Shown here piece by piece: positions 38,759 to 47,850 of a stretch of DNA of 64,000 nucleotides (the first letter of the stretch is position 1; every line of letters begins with the position of its first letter). Position numbers and translations under genes: made by a program. The notes under the pieces were generated by a model, which saw nothing but the letters and a program-made list of their open reading frames with translations, was not told where the DNA came from and did not search any database. The stretch is from Rhodococcus wratislaviensis (GTDB lineage Bacteria > Actinomycetota > Actinomycetes > Mycobacteriales > Mycobacteriaceae), in the NCBI RefSeq assembly GCF_900455735.1, contig NZ_UAUI01000010.1:62001-126000 (forward strand), written 5' to 3'.

Positions 38759-40081
38759 GTGCGCGCAACCTCCGACGGTCGACGGTCCGCCGCCCCTGTC
38801 GCGGACCCGCTCGACCCCCCGCGGGTGCCTCTGCATCTCCGCGTCGGAGGTCTCCTCGTCCGAGTCCTCGTCCTCGCCGGGCTCGCGGTCGGATTCGCGT
38901 ACAACCTGCTCGGACTGCCCGGCCTGCGGGATTTCGGCAGCTACTACCGGCTGGATCTCGACGTCTACCGTCTGGGCGGATCGGTGTTCCTGCACGGACC
39001 GACCCTGTACGGGTCGATGCCGGCCACCCAGATGGGCAACTTCCTGCCGTTCACGTACCCGCCGCTCGCCGCCGTCGTCTTCAGTCCGCTGTCGACGGTG
39101 TCGCTGGCGACGGCCGGGACCGTCGTGACGGTGTTGTCGTTGATCGCGCTGTTCGGCGTCCTCGTCGTCACGCTCGACTCGCTGGGCATCGCACCCCGCA
39201 CCACGCTGGTGTGGACGGCCCTCGGTGCGCTCGCGGTGTCGATGGCCCTCGAACCCGTCTCGTCGACCCTGGACTACGGGCAGATCAACATTCTGCTGAT
39301 GCTGCTCGTCGCGGCGGACTGCCTGCCGAAGAGGACGGCGTGGCCCCGCGGCGTGCTGATCGGCCTCGCGGCGGCGGTGAAGCTGACGCCGGCCGTGTTC
39401 GTCGTGTACTTCCTGGTGCGCAAGGACTTTCGCTCCGCCGTCGTGACCGCGGTCAGCTTCCTCGCATTCAGCGCCGTGGGCGCGATCGCGACGTGGAACG
39501 ACTCCGTCACCTACTGGACGCACACCCTCTTCGATTCCGATCGGATCGGCACACCGGCATATCCGGCGAACCAGAGCATCACGGGTGTGCTGGCCCGGCT
39601 CGGCCTGAGCGACTCGGTGCGCACCCCGATCTGGCTGCTGCTGAGCGTCGTGGTTCTCGCACTCGTCGTTCTCGCGATGGTGCGGGCGCTCCGATCCGGT
39701 GAGACCGCGCTCGCGCTCGGACTCAACGCCGTCCTCGGGCTGCTCGTCTCCCCCGTGTCCTGGTCGCACCACTGGGTGTGGTCGGTGCCGGTGATCCTCG
39801 TGCTCGGGGTCCTCGCCTACCGTCGCCGGAGCGTCGCCCTGGCGGTCACGGCCGTGGCCGGCGTCGTCGTCGTGAGGCTCGCCGCGCACTGGAAACTCGG
39901 GGTGGGCCGCTGGAGCGGAACCCACTGGAACCTGGGGGATCAGTTCCTGGCGTCGTCGTACGTGTGGTGGGGACTCGCGGTGGTGCTGGTCGCGATCGTC
40001 GCGTTTCGCACCCGCCCCTCACAGTCCGACGAGGACGATCGGTCGGAGACCTCCGACGATCTCACCGTCCCCGTCGGCTGA
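38759..40081 (+). CDS. mptC: GT87 alpha-1,2-mannosyltransferase, MptC-like (Rv2181)
   Basis: Polyprenol-phosphate-mannose dependent GT-C enzyme. About ten hydrophobic segments; LDVYRLGGSVFLHGPTLYG contains the catalytic-loop Asp, followed by FLPFTYPPLAAVVFSPLS, DYGQINILLMLLVAAD and SPVSWSHHWVW, all GT87 features. Rv2181 in M. tuberculosis adds alpha-1,2 mannose branches to lipomannan and caps. 440 residues from the GTG with AAGGAGG five bases upstream; a GTG five codons earlier overlaps that site and is less likely. M. tuberculosis Rv2180c, a membrane protein, has no counterpart in this gap. Confidence 0.88.
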   Translation: MRATSDGRRSAAPVADPLDPPRVPLHLRVGGLLVRVLVLAGLAVGFAYNLLGLPGLRDFGSYYRLDLDVYRLGGSVFLHGPTLYGSMPATQMGNFLPFTYPPLAAVVFSPLSTVSLATAGTVVTVLSLIALFGVLVVTLDSLGIAPRTTLVWTALGALAVSMALEPVSSTLDYGQINILLMLLVAADCLPKRTAWPRGVLIGLAAAVKLTPAVFVVYFLVRKDFRSAVVTAVSFLAFSAVGAIATWNDSVTYWTHTLFDSDRIGTPAYPANQSITGVLARLGLSDSVRTPIWLLLSVVVLALVVLAMVRALRSGETALALGLNAVLGLLVSPVSWSHHWVWSVPVILVLGVLAYRRRSVALAVTAVAGVVVVRLAAHWKLGVGRWSGTHWNLGDQFLASSYVWWGLAVVLVAIVAFRTRPSQSDEDDRSETSDDLTVPVG

Positions 40082-40094
40082 GAGGCTACGGCGG

Positions 40095-40853
40095 TCAGCT
40101 CGCCCGCGTGTCCGGCAGACGGGTGACGGTGGTGGCGTCGCTCGCCGGCGCCACGTCGGCCACCGAGGCGTCGGCGGTGGGCGCCTTCTTCTTCAGCGTG
40201 GCCGCGTAGATGTCGACGTATTCCTGCCCCGACAGCTTCATCAGCTTGTACATGACCTCGTCGGTGACGGCCCGCTCGACGAACCGGTTGCCGCCCATGC
40301 CCTCGAAACGCGAGAAGTCGATGGGCTCACCGACGCGGATGGTCACCTTCGAGGGACGCCACACCCGGGAGCCGATCGGGTTGACCTTCTCCGTTCCGAT
40401 CATCGCGACCGGGATGACCTTCACACCGGACTCGAGCGCCATGCGGGCCAGGCCCGTCTTGCCCTTGTAGAGGCGGCCGTCGGGCGACCGGGTGCCCTCC
40501 GGGTAGATGCCCAGCAGCTTGCCCTGCGAGAGGACCCGCAACCCGGCGTTCAATGCGTCCTGCGCGGCGTCGGCGCCCGTCCGGTCGATCGGCACCTGGC
40601 CGACCACCGAGAAGAACCAGCGCTGGAAAGCGCCCTTGAGTCCCGTCCCGGTGAAGTACTCGCTCTTGGCGAGAAAAGTGATCCTCCGCGGCACACGCAA
40701 CGGCAGGAAGAACGAATCCAGCACGGCCTGATGGTTACTCGCCAAGATGGCCCCACCCTCCGCCGGAATGTTCTCCGTACCCTCCACGGTCGGCCTACCC
40801 AGCCCCCAGAGAACCGGCCCCAAAAACACGTACTTGAAGAGCCAGTACCACAT
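40095..40853 (-). CDS. 1-acylglycerol-3-phosphate acyltransferase family (PlsC; Rv2182c-like)
   Basis: Phospholipid/lysophosphatidate acyltransferase. HX4D motif NHQAVLD at about residue 40, a second block RITFLAKSEYFTG, a third FPEG-type block YPEGTRSPDG, and VIPVAMIGTEKV. 252 residues from the ATG with GGGAGGG upstream; a hydrophobic start WYWLFKYVFLGPVLWGL anchors it to the membrane. The Lys/Ala-rich C-terminal tail is variable. Position corresponds to Rv2182c. Convergent with mptC at 13 bases. Confidence 0.9.
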   Translation of the reverse strand: MWYWLFKYVFLGPVLWGLGRPTVEGTENIPAEGGAILASNHQAVLDSFFLPLRVPRRITFLAKSEYFTGTGLKGAFQRWFFSVVGQVPIDRTGADAAQDALNAGLRVLSQGKLLGIYPEGTRSPDGRLYKGKTGLARMALESGVKVIPVAMIGTEKVNPIGSRVWRPSKVTIRVGEPIDFSRFEGMGGNRFVERAVTDEVMYKLMKLSGQEYVDIYAATLKKKAPTADASVADVAPASDATTVTRLPDTRAS

Positions 40854-40983
40854 GGCGTCCCTCCCGTTCACAACCCAAGCTTCGTTCGGGTCGACTCTAC
40901 TTCGGGTGGGTGAGGGTCGCTACACACGGCCGGGAGGCCCGCACAGCATCACACTCTGCGGGTTTACAGCGACGGGCCGGACG

Positions 40984-41979
40984 TCAACCCACCCGATCGG
41001 GCAGGACGGCCCGAGCGAGTTCCGCCGCTCCGATCATGCCCGCCGCCTCCCCCAGCTGGGTCGGCCGGATGCGGGCCAGCGGCCGGTGCCCGGCCCCCGT
41101 CGTCAGCGCCGCGTAGTGCTCGCGGGCCTCGTCGATGAACAGCGGTGAGGAACTCGCGACCCCGCCGGCGATCACGACGAGATCCGGGTCGTACACGTCC
41201 CCGATGAGCGCCAGGCCGACACCGAGCCACCGGGCGAACTCCCGCATGGTCTCCAGTGCCAGCGGATCGCCGTCCTGTGCCGCGCCCGCGATCCGCCGGC
41301 CCGTGAGCACACCGGGATCGACCGCCACCTCCCGCGCCAGGACGGTCGACGTCGCCGGATCCGCGGCCAGAAGTTCGATCGCGGTGTCGACGAGGGCCGT
41401 CCCGCTGCAGTACCGCTCCCAGCAGCCGTGCTTGCCGCACGCGCACGGGCGTCCGTCGGGGACCACCTGGATGTGGCCGAGTTCAGGTGCGACGCCGTGG
41501 CTGCCCCGGTACAGCCGACCGTCCGCGAGGAGCGCCGCCCCGATACCCGTGCCGATGGCGAGCATCACCACGTTCCGGCCGCCCGCTGCCGCACCGAACC
41601 GGTGCTCGGCCCACGCCGCCGCGTTCACGTCGTGTTCGAGGATCACCGGCAGCCCGAGACGCTGCCCGAGGTCCCGGCCGACGGGCGCACCCACCCACGG
41701 AAGATGCGGCGCGAACCGCACCGTCGTGCGGTCGGGGGTGATGAACCCGGCCACCGCCAGCCCCACCGCGGCGACCTCGTGCCGCGCGGACAGCTCCCGG
41801 ACCGCGCGGTCCAGGCCGTTTTCGAGTGCCTTCGCCGACGCCGGGGTCGGCGACTGGAGCGAATCGAGCACCTCGCCGGCCGAGTCGACCACCGACGCAC
41901 GGATGCTCGTTCCACCCACGTCGATGCCGATGGTCAGCGCCGCACTGCCGCCACGTTCGCTGCCCGTGCCTGTGCTCAT
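40984..41979 (-). CDS. ROK family sugar kinase (glucokinase-like)
   Basis: ATP-dependent hexokinase of the ROK family. Phosphate loop TIGIDVGGTSIRAS, catalytic Asp in LEHDVNAAAWAEH, GTGIGAALLADG, ROK signature with the zinc site CACGKHGCWERYCSG, and a C-terminal VVIAGGVASSSPLF. 331 residues from the ATG at 41979; ATG 41997 or longer is possible since no Shine-Dalgarno is clear. Glucose is the likely substrate, but ROK specificity is hard to read. It is an extra gene relative to the Rv2182c-Rv2183c neighbourhood of M. tuberculosis. Confidence 0.88.
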   Translation of the reverse strand: MSTGTGSERGGSAALTIGIDVGGTSIRASVVDSAGEVLDSLQSPTPASAKALENGLDRAVRELSARHEVAAVGLAVAGFITPDRTTVRFAPHLPWVGAPVGRDLGQRLGLPVILEHDVNAAAWAEHRFGAAAGGRNVVMLAIGTGIGAALLADGRLYRGSHGVAPELGHIQVVPDGRPCACGKHGCWERYCSGTALVDTAIELLAADPATSTVLAREVAVDPGVLTGRRIAGAAQDGDPLALETMREFARWLGVGLALIGDVYDPDLVVIAGGVASSSPLFIDEAREHYAALTTGAGHRPLARIRPTQLGEAAGMIGAAELARAVLPDRVG

Positions 41980-42049
41980 GGAGATGATTGTGCCCATGCC
42001 GGATCGCCGACGTGCAGGAGTCCGGCGATCCCGCGCGCGCGAGGCACGC

Positions 42050-42442
42050 TCAATGCTTGATGGTGACCGAGATCGGCTCGAACGCAGAGCCGCCTTCGGG
42101 TTCGGACGGTCCACCGCCGGGGCCGGGTTCCGGAGCGTCGGGGCCCGGGGTGTCGTGAACGGCGTGCTCGTCGAGGACCTGCCGCAGCACCGCGATCAAC
42201 ACGGACGCCTGGCCGGCGAGCAGGGTCACGAGATCGTGCTGCTCACCACGGATCAGAGCCGCGAGTGCGCACACCGGGCACCACGTGCATCCCGACCACT
42301 GTCCGGTTCCGGGCGGCGTTCCCTCGGCGTCCGCCTGGGCGTGCGGCGCCGCCGCGCGCTGGAGAATCGGCTCGAGACGGTCCAGGGCGGTCTCGGCGAG
42401 CGCCCGCAGCTCCGCCACCAGCTGCGCGTGGTCGTCGGTCAT
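42050..42442 (-). CDS. Small protein with C-x2-C-x2-C motif (Rv2183c-like)
   Basis: 130 residues. Helical N-terminus (DDHAQLVAELRALAETALDRL), then a cysteine cluster GCTWCPVCALAALIRGEQHD with Cys52, Cys55, Cys58 and His69 that could hold a metal, then a helix and an acidic Pro/Gly-rich tail. Same position as the uncharacterised Rv2183c. ATG overlaps the stop of the ArsA-type gene as ATGA, so it is probably made together with that ATPase. Function unknown. Confidence 0.75.
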   Translation of the reverse strand: MTDDHAQLVAELRALAETALDRLEPILQRAAAPHAQADAEGTPPGTGQWSGCTWCPVCALAALIRGEQHDLVTLLAGQASVLIAVLRQVLDEHAVHDTPGPDAPEPGPGGGPSEPEGGSAFEPISVTIKH

Positions 42443-43680
42443 ACCGGCCACACCTGCGGGTCGGGCGTGAAGCGCACGACCAGATCACTTCCGTCGAGTT
42501 CTGCGCCCGCGACGACGCACCGGCGCAGGACCGAGGCGAGGCGTACCCGGCGGCGCACCCCTTCAGCTCCCACAACCAAGTCGTCCTCCACTCGACCCAA
42601 CGTGAGGGTCGACGGGTTCACGAGCGGCAGATACATCCGCATCGTGTACACAGAATCCACACCGGCCCCCGATTCCAGCCCCACCCGCACCGCAGGTGGA
42701 TTCTTCCCCAACACCGCAACCGCGTCCGTGTCGTCGGCATACAACTCCCGGGCGATACCGCCGAGATCGGCCCACCCTACCGGCTCCGTCACCGACCGGG
42801 TCACCGAGAGGATCACCGTGGTACCCGCGGAGGCGGTCAGCTCGGCGAGCACCCGCTGCTGCAGGGCTCGCCGTCTGATCAACCATGCCACACCGGGATC
42901 GTCGTGTCCTGCCGGCGAATCGAAGTGCGGCAGAAGGTTGTTCACGAGGATTGCATCGACGCGCAGGCCGGACAGCGCGGCCACCGCCACGGTGCGCCGG
43001 GTCTCCGTCAGCACCACCCGCTCCGGTGTCGTCACCAGTCGCACAGTGGTTTTCGCCCGGTTCGCGAGCATCTCCCGGACCTCGCCGACCGCGGCGACGA
43101 CCTGTTCGATCAGCGACACCAGCATGACGAGGCGGGGATCGGACCCCAGGAGCGCGACGATGCGGCGGTGCTGCGGCCACACCCGCTCGATGTACTCGAG
43201 AGCCATCGCAGGCGCGGCGAGCGTCCGCAGACAGTCCGCGGTGGGCGGGCAGTCGACCACGACGGCGTCGTAGTCGCCCTCGGTGGCGAACCGGACGATC
43301 TCCCGCAACCCGAGCACGTCCTGCACGCCGGGGAGCCCGGTCAGCTCCTCCGGTTCGAGCGCGGACAACTGGGCGCCGTGATCGTGTGTTCCGGCGGCCG
43401 CGAGAACCGCTGTCAGACCCCGGAATCTGTCCTCGAGCAACGTGAGGGTGTCGAGTTCGAGGACGTCGAGCCTGTCGGTCACGGACACGAGGTCCCGGGC
43501 GGCGGCGATCCCGATCACGTCGGCAAGGGAGTGCGCCTGGTCGAGCGAGACGAGGAGAGTCCGGCTGCCCGCCTCTGCGGCCGCCTGCGCCGTCGCAGCC
43601 GCGAGCGTCGTCTTGCCGACGCCCCCCTTCCCTACGAAGAACTGGACCCGCGCAGGTCCGGCACTGCCCTCGCTGCTCAG
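42439..43680 (-). CDS. ArsA/Get3-type P-loop ATPase (Rv2184c-like), CTG start
   Basis: Deviant Walker A FFVGKGGVGKTTLAAATAQ lies at about residues 14-32, followed by VSLDQAHSLADVIGIA (switch I) and VVVDCPPTADCLR (switch II). About 413 residues. The ATP loop lies upstream of the first in-frame ATG or GTG (43518), so the gene must start earlier: in frame back to the previous gene only CTG at 43680 is available, overlapping that gene's stop as CTGA. Rv2184c has the same N-terminal layout. Not an arsenite pump partner by context; role unknown. Cytosolic. Confidence 0.85.
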   Translation of the reverse strand: MSSEGSAGPARVQFFVGKGGVGKTTLAAATAQAAAEAGSRTLLVSLDQAHSLADVIGIAAARDLVSVTDRLDVLELDTLTLLEDRFRGLTAVLAAAGTHDHGAQLSALEPEELTGLPGVQDVLGLREIVRFATEGDYDAVVVDCPPTADCLRTLAAPAMALEYIERVWPQHRRIVALLGSDPRLVMLVSLIEQVVAAVGEVREMLANRAKTTVRLVTTPERVVLTETRRTVAVAALSGLRVDAILVNNLLPHFDSPAGHDDPGVAWLIRRRALQQRVLAELTASAGTTVILSVTRSVTEPVGWADLGGIARELYADDTDAVAVLGKNPPAVRVGLESGAGVDSVYTMRMYLPLVNPSTLTLGRVEDDLVVGAEGVRRRVRLASVLRRCVVAGAELDGSDLVVRFTPDPQVWPV

Positions 43681-44114
43681 CCTTCCACCCGTTTCTTGAG
43701 TTCCTTGAGCGCGGTGTCGGTGATCGCCTTCTCCGCCTTGCGCTTGAACAGGCCGATCATCGGAATGGTCAGGTCGACGGTGAGCTCGTAGGTGACGGTG
43801 GTGCCGCCGCCCGGCTCGTCCTCGAGCACGTACGAACCGAACTGCGACTTCTGTATCTCACCGGACTCGAGCTCCCAGCTGACGGATTTGCCGTCGGGCG
43901 CCCAGTCGTAGCGGAGTACGTACGTGTCCTTGACCATGCCCGCGTCGAGCACGAACCGCACCCGGTCGGCCCGGCCGCCCTGTCCGGGTTCCATGACCTC
44001 GACGGACTTCGCGGCGGCCACCCACGCTGGGTACGCGTCGAAGTCGGCGATCACATCCATCACCCGGGCGGGCGGCGCCTCGATACTGATCGACCTCTTG
44101 GTCCTCTCGGGCAT
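43677..44114 (-). CDS. SRPBCC/START-like protein (Rv2185c-like)
   Basis: 145 residues forming one polyketide-cyclase/START-type hydrophobic cavity fold: ISIEAPPARVMDVIADFDAYPAW at the N-terminus, the family entry motif, then alternating strands and a final helix with KRKAEKAITDTALKELKKRV. Would bind a lipid or other apolar ligand. Start ATG with AGGAAG ten bases upstream. Heads the unit SRPBCC, ArsA-type ATPase, Cys-motif protein, which is conserved as Rv2185c-Rv2184c-Rv2183c in M. tuberculosis. Confidence 0.88.
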   Translation of the reverse strand: MPERTKRSISIEAPPARVMDVIADFDAYPAWVAAAKSVEVMEPGQGGRADRVRFVLDAGMVKDTYVLRYDWAPDGKSVSWELESGEIQKSQFGSYVLEDEPGGGTTVTYELTVDLTIPMIGLFKRKAEKAITDTALKELKKRVEG

Positions 44115-44266
44115 GGAGTGAACGCTTCCTTTCGCCTGGCCGACCCGCTCGTCGAACGCGGGGCCACGCCGTTACCGGTTTCGTATGTCTGTGTTGTGCC
44201 CGACTATCACACACGATCTCGGCGCCCTGACACAATGCCGACCCCGCCGCGGCGGGCGAATCTCCC

Positions 44267-44656
44267 TCAGGACGGCGGTTCTCCCGCAGCGCGACCCGCC
44301 TCGAGTTCCTTCTTCACCTCGAAGGACATCACCTTTCCCTCGACGCGCCTGCGACGGTTCAGCGCGGCCAGATCCGGAGCGGTCTCGCTGCGGGCCGGTT
44401 CGGCGTGGAGGAAGTAGTGGACGATCGCTCCGTCCAGCACCGGCTCGAGCCACACTTCCATCGTTCCGGTGAGGGGCCCGGCCACCGTCCACCGGATGCC
44501 CTTCTCGGCCCTGTCCTCGCGGACCGCGAGGGTGAGATCCGGCCACCACCGACGCCAGCGGGCGGGCGGGGCGATCGCCGCCGCGACCTGCTGCGGCGGG
44601 GCCGCGATGAACGTCTGGTCTGCGACCTGAATGCTGCTCACGGCGACTAGCTTCAC
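44267..44656 (-). CDS. Second SRPBCC-like protein (Rv2186c-like)
   Basis: 129 residues. IQVADQTFIAAPPQQVAAAIAPPARWRRWWPDL matches a START-like N-terminus (opening IQVADQTFIAAPP, closing WRRWWPDL), followed by strands GIRWTVAGPLTGTMEVWLEP and a basic helix. Sits one gene upstream of the other SRPBCC gene with a 150-base gap and corresponds in position to Rv2186c. Start uncertain between GTG 44656 and GTG 44641; neither has a good Shine-Dalgarno. Divergent from fadD15. Confidence 0.75.
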   Translation of the reverse strand: MKLVAVSSIQVADQTFIAAPPQQVAAAIAPPARWRRWWPDLTLAVREDRAEKGIRWTVAGPLTGTMEVWLEPVLDGAIVHYFLHAEPARSETAPDLAALNRRRRVEGKVMSFEVKKELEAGRAAGEPPS

Positions 44657-44809
44657 ACACCGCGGTCGGCGGTGGCCGCGGGGTTCCGCCGCACCTCGTG
44701 AACAAAGCTCTGACCACCCTTCTTCGGCCTGGAAGCAGACCGGGCCGGCGAAGGTCTAAAGTTGGGAAGACAATCCTACTCGTCAGTATCTTCAGTGTCG
44801 GAGGTTTTT

Positions 44810-46621
44810 GTGCCCGAGTTCAGCGCGCCACAGTCGTTCACGATCGCGGAGGACGCGTCCGCGGTCGACTCGGTGTTCGCCCACGCCGCGGCCGACCCGA
44901 CGCTGGTCGTGTACAAGCGCAAGATCGGCGGACGCTGGACCGACGTCACGGCCGCCGAGTTCGCCGCTCAGGTCACCGCGGTCGCCAAGGGTCTCATCGC
45001 TCTCGGCGTCCAGCAGGGCGACCGGGTGGCACTGATGTCGGCCACCCGTTACGAGTGGCCCCTCGTCGACTTCGCGATCTGGGCGGCGGGCGGCGTCACC
45101 GTCCCGATCTACGAAACGTCCTCCGCCGAGCAGGTCCGCTGGATCCTCGAGGACTCCGCCGCAATCGATCTCGTCGTCGAGAACGCGACGCACGCGGCCA
45201 CCGTGAAGGCCGTGGCCGCCGAGGCGACCGCGCTCCGCGGCGTCTACCAGATCGAGGCGTCCGACGGCGGCCGTGGCGTCGTCGAGGAACTCACCGAACT
45301 GGGTGCCGACGTGCCCGACTCCGAAGTCCGGGCGCGCGTCGCCGCGCTGAAGTCGAGCGATCCGGCCACCCTCATCTACACCTCCGGCACCACCGGCAGG
45401 CCCAAGGGCTGCCAGCTCACCCATTCCAACCTCATCGCCGAGTCCAAGGGCATCCTCGATTCCAGCCTCGGCACCCTGTTGAAGACCCCCGGCGTCAGCA
45501 CCCTCATGTTCCTGCCGATGGCGCACGTCCTGGCGCGCGCCGTCAGCGTCGCGTCGTTCGACGCCGGCGCCGCACTCGGACACACCAGCGACATCCCGAA
45601 CCTCGTCCCCACGTTCGGCGAGTTCCGCCCCGACTTCATCCTGTCCGTGCCGCGGGTGTTCGAGAAGGTGTACAACAGCGCCCGCGCCAAGGCGCACGGC
45701 GAGGGCAAGGGCAAGATCTTCGACGCCGCCGCCGAGACCGCCATCGTCTGGAGCGAGGCTCAGGACAAGGGCGGGCCGGGGCTCGTCCTCAAGGCCAAGC
45801 ACGCGCTGTTCGACAAGCTGGTGTTCTCGAAGCTGCGGGCCGCGCTCGGCGGCAAGTGCCAGCTGGCGATCTCGGGCGGCGCCCCCCTCGGCGCCCGCCT
45901 CGGCCACTTCTTCCGCGGCATCGGCATCACCATCTACGAGGGCTACGGCCTCACCGAGACGTCCGCCGCGTTCGCGGTCAACACGATCGGCGAGCAGAAG
46001 GTCGGCTCGGTCGGCAAGCCGTTGGCGGGCAATTCCGTTCGCATCGCCGACGACGGCGAGATCCTGCTGTCGGGGCCGGTCGTCTTCGGCGGCTACTGGC
46101 GCAACGAGAACGCGACCGCCGACGCGATCGAGAACGGCTGGTTCCACACCGGCGACCTCGGATCGGTCGATCAGGACGGGTACATCACCATCACCGGCCG
46201 CAAGAAGGAGATCATCGTCACAGCGGGCGGCAAGAACGTCTCCCCCGCCCAGCTCGAGGATCACCTGCGTGCGCACCCGCTGATCAGCCAGGCCATCGTC
46301 GTCGGAGACCAGCAACCGTTCATCGGCGCGCTCATCACCATCGACGCCGACGCACTGCCCGCATGGAACGAGCGCAACGGCAAGCCCGCAGGCACCACGG
46401 TCAAGGACCTGCTCACCGACGCCGACCTGACGGCCGAGATCGACGAGGCCGTCGCCGAGGCCAACAAGCTCGTGTCGCACGCGGAGGCCATCAAGAAGTT
46501 CCGGGTCCTGCCCGTCGACTTCACCGAGGAGACCGGCGAGCTCACGCCGACGATGAAGCTCAAGCGCAACGTGGTGCACGACAGCTTCGCCGACGACATC
46601 GCCGCCATCTACGCGAAGTAA
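44810..46621 (+). CDS. fadD15: Long-chain fatty acyl-CoA synthetase FadD15
   Basis: Activates long-chain fatty acids to acyl-CoA with ATP. P-loop-like AMP motif [24 protein letters not shown], gate and linker [24 protein letters not shown] and [19 protein letters not shown]. 603 residues, matching Rv2187 (600). GTG start with GGAGG five bases upstream; a longer frame is rejected. Ends with a strong hairpin. Role probably in lipid recycling or phospholipid synthesis near the acyltransferase and PimB' genes. Confidence 0.95.
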   Translation: MPEFSAPQSFTIAEDASAVDSVFAHAAADPTLVVYKRKIGGRWTDVTAAEFAAQVTAVAKGLIALGVQQGDRVALMSATRYEWPLVDFAIWAAGGVTVPIYETSSAEQVRWILEDSAAIDLVVENATHAATVKAVAAEATALRGVYQIEASDGGRGVVEELTELGADVPDSEVRARVAALKSSDPATLIYTSGTTGRPKGCQLTHSNLIAESKGILDSSLGTLLKTPGVSTLMFLPMAHVLARAVSVASFDAGAALGHTSDIPNLVPTFGEFRPDFILSVPRVFEKVYNSARAKAHGEGKGKIFDAAAETAIVWSEAQDKGGPGLVLKAKHALFDKLVFSKLRAALGGKCQLAISGGAPLGARLGHFFRGIGITIYEGYGLTETSAAFAVNTIGEQKVGSVGKPLAGNSVRIADDGEILLSGPVVFGGYWRNENATADAIENGWFHTGDLGSVDQDGYITITGRKKEIIVTAGGKNVSPAQLEDHLRAHPLISQAIVVGDQQPFIGALITIDADALPAWNERNGKPAGTTVKDLLTDADLTAEIDEAVAEANKLVSHAEAIKKFRVLPVDFTEETGELTPTMKLKRNVVHDSFADDIAAIYAK

Positions 46622-46630
46622 TGCCTTCGG

Positions 46631-46676
46631 CCCGTGAGTACTTCTCAACCGCCCGCGGTTGAGAAGTACTCACGGG
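46631..46676. terminator. 22-bp perfect hairpin between fadD15 and pimB'
   Basis: Arms 46631-46652 and 46655-46676 are perfectly complementary (left arm begins CCCGTGAGTACTTCTCAACC), with two unpaired central bases. It starts 10 bases after the fadD15 stop and ends four bases before the pimB' stop, so it can terminate both convergent transcripts. No T-tract. Confidence 0.8.
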
Positions 46677-46679
46677 TGG

Positions 46680-47807
46680 TCACGCAAGCAGTGCCTGGAG
46701 CTTGGCGGCGAGCACGTCCCACCGCCACTCCGCCTTGACCCATTCGCGGCCGGCCGCACCCATCGCGGCCGCGCGGTCACGATCCGACAGCACCGAAATC
46801 ACCGAACGCGCCACTTCGGCCACCGACGTGCCGTCCACGACCATCCCGGTCTCGTTCTGCCGCACCGTTTCCGGAGCGCCACCGGACTGTCCGGCGACGA
46901 CCGGCACACCGGTCGCCGACGCCTCGAGGAAGACGATGCCGAGACCCTCGACGTCCAGTCCCGCACCCCTCGTCCGGCAGGGCATCGCGAACACGTCGGC
47001 GATCGTGTGGTGCGCCGCCAGCTCCGCGGACGGCACCGTGCCCGTGAACACGACGTGGTCCTCCACCCCCACCGAGCGCGCGAGCGAGCGCAGACGGTCC
47101 TCGTACGGACCGCCGCCGACGATCACGAGCACGGCCCCGTCGATGTGCTCTCGGATGCCCGGGAGCGCCTTGATGAGGATGTCCTGGCCCTTGCGCGGCA
47201 CGAGACGTGACAGGCACAGGACCGTCGGCCGCTCCCCCAGCCCGTAGCGGGACCGCAGCTCGGCCCTCGCGCCGCTGTCCGGGGTGAACAGGTCGGTGTC
47301 GACTCCGGGCGGCAGGTGTTCGAGCGCGGCACTCGCGCCGAACGCGGACGCGAAGCGGCCCCTCGTGTACCGGCTGACATACGTGACGACGTCGGTCCGG
47401 TCGCCGATCCGTCCGAGGGCCTGGCGGGCGGCAGGGAGCATCGACCAGCCGACCTCGTGCCCGTGGGTACTCGCGACCACCCGTTCCGCCCCGGCGCGGC
47501 GCACCGTCGCACTCAGCAGCGCGAGCGGGGCGGCTGCGCCGAACCAGACGCCCGTGCAGTCGTGTTCGGCGAGCAGCGTGGCGGCACGTCGGGCGACGAA
47601 CGGTGTGGGCACCATCAAGGTGGTGGGGTGCCGGACGACCTGAAACGGTTGCCGCGCATCGAACTTGATGTGCGAGTCGCCGCGCCAACGCGGGGCGTAG
47701 ACGACCAGGTCGTCGGCGGGCAGGTGCTTGGCGAAGGTGTGCAGGTACGACTGAATTCCGCCGGGTCGCGGCGGAAAATCGTTCGTCACCAACAGGGTTC
47801 GGCGCAT
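46680..47807 (-). CDS. pimB: Phosphatidylinositol mannosyltransferase PimB'
   Basis: GT4 enzyme (GT-B fold) that adds the second mannose to phosphatidyl-myo-inositol monomannoside, on the path to lipomannan. RRTLLVTNDFPPRPGGIQSY at the N-terminus, LCLSRLVPRKGQDILIKALP and the donor-site E-x7-E in EGLGIVFLEASATG. 375 residues, corresponding to Rv2188c. ATG start with TACGGT six bases upstream and no Shine-Dalgarno, so likely leaderless. Cytoplasmic face of the membrane. Confidence 0.94.
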   Translation of the reverse strand: MRRTLLVTNDFPPRPGGIQSYLHTFAKHLPADDLVVYAPRWRGDSHIKFDARQPFQVVRHPTTLMVPTPFVARRAATLLAEHDCTGVWFGAAAPLALLSATVRRAGAERVVASTHGHEVGWSMLPAARQALGRIGDRTDVVTYVSRYTRGRFASAFGASAALEHLPPGVDTDLFTPDSGARAELRSRYGLGERPTVLCLSRLVPRKGQDILIKALPGIREHIDGAVLVIVGGGPYEDRLRSLARSVGVEDHVVFTGTVPSAELAAHHTIADVFAMPCRTRGAGLDVEGLGIVFLEASATGVPVVAGQSGGAPETVRQNETGMVVDGTSVAEVARSVISVLSDRDRAAAMGAAGREWVKAEWRWDVLAAKLQALLA

Positions 47808-47813
47808 GTGATC

Positions 47814-47819
47814 ACCGTA
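47814..47819 (-). promoter_or_regulatory. -10 element of pimB' (predicted leaderless)
   Basis: TACGGT on the minus strand, six bases before the ATG start codon. Confidence 0.5.
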
Positions 47820-47850
47820 GGCGGTGGACCGCACGGCAACCGACCCAGGG

